Shown: positions 57,941 through 64,000 of the stretch, piece by piece
How positions within the stretch are numbered: the stretch's first letter is position 1
How the letters are laid out: every line of letters starts with the position of its first letter
Origin: Bradyrhizobium sp. 170
GTDB lineage: Bacteria; Pseudomonadota; Alphaproteobacteria; Rhizobiales; Xanthobacteraceae
Direction of reading: 5' to 3'
Assembly (NCBI RefSeq): GCF_023101085.1
Contig: NZ_CP064703.1
Span: 1,984,001 to 2,048,000 of the forward strand
Length of the DNA: 64,000 bases
The notes under the pieces: model-generated
Databases searched by the model: none
The model's input: the letters and a program-made list of their open reading frames with translations, nothing else
What the model was told of the DNA's origin: nothing
Program-made: the position numbers and the translations under genes

Positions 57941-58476
57941 AAAAAGGCACAATTGGAGATGTTGCGCCGATGGCAAGGCGAAACCGCTCTTGACTGGAAT
58001 CCATCGCAACGTGGAGCTACGCGGCTTGAACTGCTCATACACCCTCTTTTGGTCCTGGTTCCTCTGACGAACTGCGGCTGTCCGATGAGGTAGAAGCTGC
58101 TCACAATCGTGATTGCAGCCCGTCCAATCGCCCAAGATGACGACGCTCTGCTTCAGAGTCACGGGAACTTGGGCGGCAGATGAATGAGGCGGCGCGATCG
58201 AGACCTGATTCTTCGCGAGGACGGTCCCTTACATGCGCCTGGCCGACGCTTCAGCGCTTGCACCAGAGAGCAACATTGTGAAAAACTGCAAATTCTCTCC
58301 ATCTTGCGCAGGATTTCGGAACTGCAAGGCGGAAACTGGGGAACTTCAGCTCTCGGGAGATCATAACATTTAGACAAAAGATGGAGACGAGGCCAGTCCT
58401 GGTTATCTCCATGCGAGCGACGGCGTTCCCCGGCACATCCTGAGCGCACAGGGGATCTGCACGATGGAGGAATCGG
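57941..58476. other. Intergenic region
   Basis: About 540 bases with no recognisable gene. It ends with the TGGAGG ribosome site (58465-58470) of the next gene. Confidence 0.4.
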
Positions 58477-59526
58477 ATGGAATGCGCCGCCTGGCCTCAC
58501 GTGAAGGGGCATCTTGCGTCTACACGGCGAAGCGCTGCGATGTTTCTTGAATATCCACCCGTCAAGGACACTTACGAACCGAAAGGTGCACAGAACTGGG
58601 TGGCAAGGTGGATAAAAAACGGAGATGCTCACTGCTTTCTTGGTGACTCGATTATAAAAAAAGGAGCTTGCAATGAGGCGGCCGAGGCTTGGCTTTGCGC
58701 GCTAACGGCCTTTGAAGTTGCCAGGCGGCTAGTTGATGAAGACGATCGACAGAATGGAGACATTTCGGCCAAGATCGAGGCCGCCGTTCAGAGGTTCGCT
58801 CTGGCTCCGGACCAAAGGGTAGCCCGGGTACAAATTGCATGCGGCGATCAGACCCAATTTTCGGGCCACTACTTGCCCGCTGGTCATCCCGATTCGCGTT
58901 GCGCGGCAGTCATTTGCATCAGCAGGGAACAAGAGACAGGAGCGATGCTGCTCGGAAGGCTCTTGCCCACCGTATTTGCTCGGGGCATGTCGATTCTTGT
59001 TGTCTCGTACGAGGACGTCTCAAATCACTCGCCTGTCAGATGGGAAGTCTTGTCGTGTTGTCTGGATTTTTTATCTGCTCGGCGTGAAGTTGATGCGTCT
59101 AGGATCGGCATCTATGGAGAAGGATTGTCGGCTATTCTAGCTACTGATTTCGCAGCGTCTGATCGCCGGCTTGCTGCGGCGGTTTGCGATGGTGGCCTTT
59201 GGAATTGGGTGCGGACTCTGGCGTCCGTGGCGTGGATGACGAAGGCCGCAGATGTGGTGGACCAAGACATATTGTCGGCGCGTCGCTCGCACCTGATACG
59301 ACAGTTGAGATGTCCAGTTCTTGTGGTCGCCGGTGGACGCAGCATCGTCAGCGCTTCGGAGGCGATCGAACTACAAGCTGATTGCAGGGCGGCGCACATG
59401 GATGTGGAATTGGCCATACCGCGGATGGTCCGGACCCCCGGGGGCGAGATAGAAAACTTCGTGACCTCCGATGATTGCATCTTCGGATGGTTAGCGCAGA
59501 AGCTCGGTCGCACTTCAGCTCCGTAA
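58477..59526 (+). CDS. Alpha/beta-hydrolase-fold protein without the usual nucleophile Ser
   Basis: A 349-residue protein with an N-terminal helical cap (about 1-110; AAEAWLCALTAFEVARRLV) and an alpha/beta-hydrolase core like that of FrsA-type and 2,6-dihydroxypseudooxynicotine-hydrolase-type proteins: VICISREQETGAMLLG, ILVVSYEDVSNHSPV, VDASRIGIYGEGLSAILA, CPVLVVAGGRS. The nucleophile-elbow motif GxSxG is GEGLS here, so Gly216 stands where Ser or Cys should be. TGGAGG lies six bases before the ATG. It may be inactive as a hydrolase or work by another route. It is not overlapped by neighbours and its partner genes are unclear. Confidence 0.75.
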   Translation: MECAAWPHVKGHLASTRRSAAMFLEYPPVKDTYEPKGAQNWVARWIKNGDAHCFLGDSIIKKGACNEAAEAWLCALTAFEVARRLVDEDDRQNGDISAKIEAAVQRFALAPDQRVARVQIACGDQTQFSGHYLPAGHPDSRCAAVICISREQETGAMLLGRLLPTVFARGMSILVVSYEDVSNHSPVRWEVLSCCLDFLSARREVDASRIGIYGEGLSAILATDFAASDRRLAAAVCDGGLWNWVRTLASVAWMTKAADVVDQDILSARRSHLIRQLRCPVLVVAGGRSIVSASEAIELQADCRAAHMDVELAIPRMVRTPGGEIENFVTSDDCIFGWLAQKLGRTSAP

Positions 59527-59699
59527 CCGTATCGGCCAGGCAGCAGTGCATCTCGTCGACATTGGAGCGGATGATTCTGTCCCATACCCAAGTACAATTT
59601 CATCAATCTTTTATCTGAAAGCGCTTTTCAGAGGCAGGTACGGCAAGGGAGTTCAGCGAAACATCGAGACTGGTTAGATCAAATCCATTTATGATCGTC

Positions 59700-60560
59700 G
59701 GTCAAGGGGTCTAATCGGCGAATAGTCCGCCGATAAGAAGCCAATCTGATTTCCGTTTGGACGATGGGCAGGGCCGAAGGGCGATCAGGATTAGGCGCAA
59801 CAGCATCTCAACCGGGCGGGACGAGGCGGAAGTTGTGGAAGGCGGAGAGGACCACGTTGGGAGCATCCCCGCCGCGGCGTTTTGAGTGACGATGCCGAGA
59901 TGGCCATCGGTATTCATGTGACCGACCACGGGTTCGATGACTGATCAGCGGAGGAGCTCGCGTTTGATCACCCCGAAGACCCCGCGCTTCTGGCCGGAGA
60001 TGAAGACGCGTCGTGGGTTGGCCGTTGTGTGGCCGCGATAGCCCTTATCCACACAAGCGCGCTCGATTGTGCAGCGGGTGAACTTCTCGGTCGCATCAAA
60101 TGACTTCGCCAACCGTGTCGCCGTATACGGATTCCCCGGCATCAGCACGAAGTGGCCGCCCGCGCGCGGGTGTTGGTGGTGACGATCGAGTCCTTGAGGC
60201 CAAACTCATAAGGCGCCGAGGCCTTGCCTTGCCGATGCCCTCCTCGGACGCGTGAAAGGAATAGAGCTTGTTTCGCGCAGGCGATGCTCTTGGGAGCGGC
60301 TCTGCGCGATGCGCCAAAGCGGCCGTTTGAATATAGCCTCAAGCTCTGGCTGGACTGAGATCTTGCGACGGGTCTCGCGGATAAGGCGGCCCAGCCGCGT
60401 ACGCGCAGAATCAATTGTCGATGACGTTTGGAATGTTGGACGTGGGCATAGCGTCCCGCCTTCATCGCCGCCCGCTTGGAATACGCCGATTCGATTGCCG
60501 CAGCCGCTGACCGTGCTCTCCAAAGGCGATTGAACCTTTTGATCGCCGCCGCCTCAACGC
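59700..60560 (-). mobile_element. IS5-family transposase remnant
   Basis: Minus strand, in several frames: RLGRLIRETRRKI and KASAPYEFGLKDSIVTTN, then MPGNPYTATRLAKSFDATEKF, TIERACVDKGYRGHTTANPRRVFISGQKRG, then VVGHMNTDGHLGI and a tail RPVEMLLRLILIAL. These are the C-terminal two thirds of an IS5-type transposase (usual: GNPYDGHTL, DKGYRGH, RVFISGQKRGVTP, EPVIGHLK). Multiple frameshifts make it dead. The left boundary is set near the transposase tail; the right boundary is unclear. Confidence 0.8.
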
Positions 60561-60813
60561 CCACTGGTTCCTCAGCCTTGCGGACGCCCAAGAAAAGGTG
60601 GAAAATTGGCGCAGATACTGCGACGAAGAATGTCCTCATTGCGCAATCGGCAACAGTTCGCCAATTTTCCGCAAAACCGCCGGCCGACTGTTCAGAGGCG
60701 TAAAACTCTAGTTCTGGCCGGTCCAAAGTTCGGTCTCGCTTCAACTTCAAGCCGAACTCTAACTCCGTTTGAGGGAAGGCGCAGGGCAGGGCGGGTCACT
60801 GTCGGATTCGGGC

Positions 60814-61296
60814 CTACAGTATGCCTATGCTCAGTTTTTGAGATGCCAGTCGGCTATTCTTGGCAATCGAGGCTAGTCGCTTGTTTAGGTAGTCAAGAGA
60901 TTCCTTATCCACCTCGCTAAACATTGTCGAGCTGAGAGCTTCTCTTCTGTTCGACAGTTTCGTGATTTCTACCCGCGCCTTTTCGGTTAGCGACATCTGC
61001 AGGAATCTTGCGTCATCGGTCGATGTTACCCGGGCCAAGAGCTCTAACTGTTCGAGTTTCTTAGTTTGGTTAGTAACGAAGGCGGGATGGATTCGGAGTT
61101 TATTCGCAACCGCTATGCCCGAAACGCCCCGACCTTGGTTGAGCTCCTCGATGGCCATTAGAATTAACCACTGTGGTTCGGTTATTCCCAGCATCTGGGC
61201 CCAACTCTTATGTATTTCCTCGAGTTGGGAGTGGATGTCGACAATATTCCAGATGAAGTCACTGACGGCTCTATCAAGTTGTTCTTTCTCGGCCAT
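60814..61296 (-). CDS. MarR-family transcriptional regulator
   Basis: A 160-residue winged-helix repressor. Helix 1-2 region (EEIHKSWAQMLGITEPQWLILMAI), the recognition part VSGIAVANKLRIHPAFVTNQTKKLEQLELL (about 58-87, partly shown) and the wing STDDARFLQMSLTEKA are present. ATG 61296 (MAEKEQLDRAV) gives the usual family length and has GGAAG upstream; an in-frame start at 61416 adds 40 residues. It is divergent from the porin gene, which it may control. The inducer is unknown. Confidence 0.88.
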   Translation of the reverse strand: MAEKEQLDRAVSDFIWNIVDIHSQLEEIHKSWAQMLGITEPQWLILMAIEELNQGRGVSGIAVANKLRIHPAFVTNQTKKLEQLELLARVTSTDDARFLQMSLTEKARVEITKLSNRREALSSTMFSEVDKESLDYLNKRLASIAKNSRLASQKLSIGIL

Positions 61297-61413
61297 GTCG
61301 ATCTTCCGCTCGATCTCGCTGTCGTCGTTAGGGCACACGGCTTCTCGCAGCAAGCACGTATCCGTTTTGGGCCAGCCGGGAAAGGGCTCCTTGACAAAGC
61401 GGGCATGCAAAAA

Positions 61414-61435
61414 CAATTGACGAATGCAATTGACG
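61414..61435. promoter_or_regulatory. Direct repeat of CAATTGACG, candidate operator
   Basis: CAATTGACG occurs twice, 13 bp apart (61414-61422 and 61427-61435), and each copy contains the palindrome CAATTG. It lies between the MarR gene and the porin. MarR proteins often bind such paired sites; binding here is a guess. Confidence 0.35.
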
Positions 61436-61502
61436 TATGATACTGATGCGCTGACCGTTGAACGTTTTGACGTGACCGGTCATGTTAAAATCTCCAAGTA
61501 GA

Positions 61503-61532
61503 GCCTCCGGGATGCCCCCCGGAGGCTTTTTT
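61503..61532 (+). terminator. Rho-independent terminator without an upstream gene
   Basis: Stem GCCTCCGGG / CCCGGAGGC with a short loop, followed by TTTTTT. It is upstream of the porin and on the plus strand, but no plus-strand gene precedes it; it may end a small RNA or an attenuated leader. Confidence 0.8.
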
Positions 61533-61767
61533 CCGACTTACTGACCGAGATTGCCTGCGTTTGCCGGTATGTTGCTCAATCGCCACGCTCTAAGGGCAAA
61601 GAAAAGTTCTGTCTAATAATTAATTGCAGAAATTGATTTTGGAAATTATAGGCTTTGATCGACGGCGCGAGGGCGCCTCGAAGTCGTTCCGTCAAGCACT
61701 CGCCCTCAGGCGGGCCAGTAGCGGCGGATCCTTGAAAGACGGGACGACACAACTTGGAGGTTCATCG

Positions 61768-63297
61768 ATGAAACTGACAAAGAGTCTTATTTTCTGTTCT
61801 GCGGCAATGTTTGCGGGCGCCGGGGCCCAGGCTGCCGATCTTCCCGTCAAAGCGAAGGCGGTTGAGTACGTGAAAGTTTGCTCACTGTACGGAGCGGGCT
61901 TCTATTACATTCCGGGCACCGACACCTGCATCAAGCTGGGTGGATATCTGCGCGCCGACTTCACGGGGCACGCCTTCGACTTTACCGCCTATCACAGTGG
62001 TACAAACGCGGCGAACAATCGCTTGAGCGACTATTGGTACACCCGGTCCCGATTGGCACTCAGGGTCGACACCCGGACCGTCACCGAATATGGCGTGCTG
62101 CGTACCTTTGCCGAAACGGTGTTCAGCTGGACGGACCGCGGCTACAACGGTGCCGGTTCCGGTCTCACCGGTGGTGCCACGACCTACGCAACCGCGGGGG
62201 CGCCTGGAGCACAGGCTGATGGCAACGTCGCGGCCGGCGGGCTTGGCGTCTACACCGTATTTATGCAATGGGCCGGCTTCACGTTCGGGCGTGCGATTTC
62301 GCAATTCTCCACACCTTGGGTCAACTATCCGGCGAACAACTTCGATGGTCTGCCTGGCGGCGGCGGCACGGTCGTCGGTGTCAATCAGTTCACCTATACG
62401 GCACCCCTCGGCAACGGCATGTCGCTCGCTCTGTCGGTGCAGAGCCCGGTTCAGAATTACCAGAGCAACCTCTGGAATGTGAGCGCGATCACAAGTGCCG
62501 GCATCGTTGGTGGTTTTTACGGTGCCAACGACTTCGGTGGCACAAGGGCTCCAGATTTCGTCGGCATGTTCCGCGCCGATCAGGCCTGGGGCATGTTCCA
62601 GGCGTCGCTGGCGGCACACAACAATCATGCCGGCTACTACGGCCAATACGAAACCTCCGGCCATCCGGCCGACAAGTGGGGCTGGGCGGGCCTATTGGCG
62701 TTGTCGATCAAGAACCTTCCGACTGGTGCTGGCGACTCGATTAACATCCAGGGCGTGTATAGCAAGGGCGCAAGCCGATACAACTTCCAGGAGTTTACCA
62801 ATAGCACCTACTCGATGTTCGGTGGCACTGGCTTGGCCGGCGCTTATGGAAGCATCGGCTTCGCTGGTTTGTCTGATGCTGTCTTCATTGCCGGGTCCGG
62901 CATGGAGCTGACCACGACATACGGTATGAACGCTGGTTATAACCATAATTGGGATCCGAACTGGACTACGTCGCTCTACGGTGCATGGGGCGCGGTCCGC
63001 TACAACGGCACAGCCAAGGGTTATATCTGCGGCAACGCCGCTATGGGGGCGCTCTTGACCGCGGGTTCAACTTGTAACCCGGACTTCGACCTCTGGGTCA
63101 TCGGCACCAGGACAGGCTGGACTCCGGTTGCTGGTCTTACCTTCTCTGGCGAGGTTAACTATTCGCGGCTTAACCAGAATTACGCAGGCTCAGTTAATTT
63201 CCCAGGCTCTACGACTGCAGCCAAGCCGCCCGCCGTCTACGAGATCAAGGACCAGGGCACCGTCTCATTGCTGCTGCGTGCTCAGCGCAACTTCTGA
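61768..63297 (+). CDS. Outer-membrane porin, rhizobial type
   Basis: A 509-residue porin of the alphaproteobacterial porin family. The signal peptide MKLTKSLIFCSAAMFAGAGAQA is followed by ADLPVKAKAVEYVKVCSLYGAGFYYIPGTDTCIKLGGYLRADF (key parts), the fixed N-terminus of rhizobial porins. The body is rich in Gly, Tyr and Asn with alternating beta strands and the chain ends in an aromatic residue (LLRAQRNF), as needed for outer-membrane insertion. ATG 61768 has TTGGAGG seven bases upstream; an earlier in-frame start would put a soluble leader before the signal peptide. It forms a general diffusion pore; possible control by the divergent MarR gene. Confidence 0.92.
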   Translation: MKLTKSLIFCSAAMFAGAGAQAADLPVKAKAVEYVKVCSLYGAGFYYIPGTDTCIKLGGYLRADFTGHAFDFTAYHSGTNAANNRLSDYWYTRSRLALRVDTRTVTEYGVLRTFAETVFSWTDRGYNGAGSGLTGGATTYATAGAPGAQADGNVAAGGLGVYTVFMQWAGFTFGRAISQFSTPWVNYPANNFDGLPGGGGTVVGVNQFTYTAPLGNGMSLALSVQSPVQNYQSNLWNVSAITSAGIVGGFYGANDFGGTRAPDFVGMFRADQAWGMFQASLAAHNNHAGYYGQYETSGHPADKWGWAGLLALSIKNLPTGAGDSINIQGVYSKGASRYNFQEFTNSTYSMFGGTGLAGAYGSIGFAGLSDAVFIAGSGMELTTTYGMNAGYNHNWDPNWTTSLYGAWGAVRYNGTAKGYICGNAAMGALLTAGSTCNPDFDLWVIGTRTGWTPVAGLTFSGEVNYSRLNQNYAGSVNFPGSTTAAKPPAVYEIKDQGTVSLLLRAQRNF

Positions 63298-63326
63298 TCA
63301 CGCGCCCGATCCACGCTTGCTTACGA

Positions 63327-63355
63327 CCCCCGGCGTGACCGTCGGGGGGCGTTCT
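63327..63355 (+). terminator. Likely porin terminator
   Basis: A CCCCCG...CGGGGG hairpin about 30 bases after the porin stop, followed by a weak T-rich stretch (GTTCT). It probably ends the porin transcript. Confidence 0.5.
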
Positions 63356-64000
63356 GCGAAACATTTGTCAGCAGTTCTGGCCACGCTGCGAGCGTTCACG
63401 CATCGTGAGATCGGCGTACCTCGCTGGCGAAGTCCCTCGCCCACGCAGATCATGCACTATATCGTTACCGGCAATGCGAGCGCGATACGACTCTCCTTTG
63501 CACTGCAGGTATCGCGGCTTCGATGTCTCGTAATCCGACCGCCACAGTGCCGTGCTTTGATGCCTTCGAGCGCCCGCTTCGTCGCGTCATTCCGCCGAGA
63601 TCGACAGAGTTGGTTGACGGGGGATCGCTCGATTTACGACCGCTCGTGATCGAGAGCGCCGGCAGAGTGATGGTGCTCCTCAGTGATTGCACGCATTTGT
63701 ACTTCGAGCAATAGCAGGTTCCAGTCGTGCTTTGCGCGAGCGCGGCACGGTCGCATTCATAAGATTGCATTGAAATGGCGAGGGCGTGGGTCTCTAAAAT
63801 AGAACTAGATTGTTTATTGGCTGCGGCGCTTTCCGCGAGCAGCCAGTGTCGAAATTGGATAAGGGGAGGGGGCTCGATGCCCGGGCGGCCACACTACATA
63901 GTATCTCTCGTGGCTTTCGATTGGCAGAGTAACGGCTCCGAACGAGTTTGCCGCTCGCCAGCTCTGGCTGCATGAGGAAGGTCGGCAGCAGCGCGACTTC
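63356..64000. other. Right-end region without recognisable gene
   Basis: About 640 bases. Frames of 60-100 codons on both strands (63523-63714, 63775-63975 plus; 63465-63770 minus) carry no family motif. Nothing is called. Confidence 0.4.

Overview
The window looks like an accessory, island-type segment of an alphaproteobacterial (Rhizobiales, probably Bradyrhizobium-like) chromosome. Pointers are a rhizobial-type porin at the right end, an IS66 element carrying a small extra ORF, IS21, IS630, IS3 and IS5 material, GC-rich coding sequence, and many catabolic or transport genes mixed with decayed ones. No tRNA, rRNA, CRISPR array, nod or nif gene was seen. The genus is an inference from gene style, not a proven assignment.

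Left part (1-4.5 kb): the end of a class III aminotransferase, an aldehyde dehydrogenase, then 3-methylaspartate ammonia-lyase overlapping a class III CoA-transferase, which together suggest formation and CoA activation of mesaconate. From 4.8 to 8.8 kb lie a dead LysR gene and an old IS21-type element whose istB is split by a complete second IS21 element with a 7-bp target duplication. From 8.9 to 15.4 kb comes a catabolic block: Asp/Glu-racemase-like protein, creatinase/ectoine-hydrolase-like protein, CoA-transferase, an atypical crotonase and an FMN 2-hydroxyacid oxidase. From 15.5 to 18.2 kb are decayed relatives of this block (LysR, SDR and creatinase-like remnants, an intact second racemase and a dead third one).

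Middle (18-50 kb): two inverted IS630 copies (18.2-19.1 and 49.4-50.4 kb) bracket about 30 kb. Inside are an M20 peptidase, a truncated Lrp gene, a PaaI-type thioesterase, a 2-oxoadipate dioxygenase/decarboxylase (HglS type), a frameshifted DDE insertion sequence, a run of four dead genes (CoA-transferase, D-2-hydroxyacid dehydrogenase, M42 peptidase, amidase), an intact amidase, a complete oligopeptide-type ABC transporter, a complete IS66 with 8-bp target duplications, a deleted copy of a flavin monooxygenase gene, an IS3 remnant, and a two-gene unit of an EctB-like diaminobutyrate aminotransferase overlapping an Fe(II)/2-oxoglutarate oxygenase.

Right part (51-64 kb): an NtaA-type flavin monooxygenase next to a polyamine-type ABC transporter with a fused double permease, an alpha/beta-hydrolase-like protein lacking the nucleophile serine, an IS5 remnant, a MarR regulator divergent from a porin, and an orphan terminator between them. 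The live genes are mostly small-molecule uptake (two ABC systems, porin) and amino-acid or CoA-ester catabolism. The strongest candidates for unusual biology are the EctB-like/2OG-oxygenase pair, which lies between the arms of an inverted duplication, and the methylaspartate ammonia-lyase/CoA-transferase pair.
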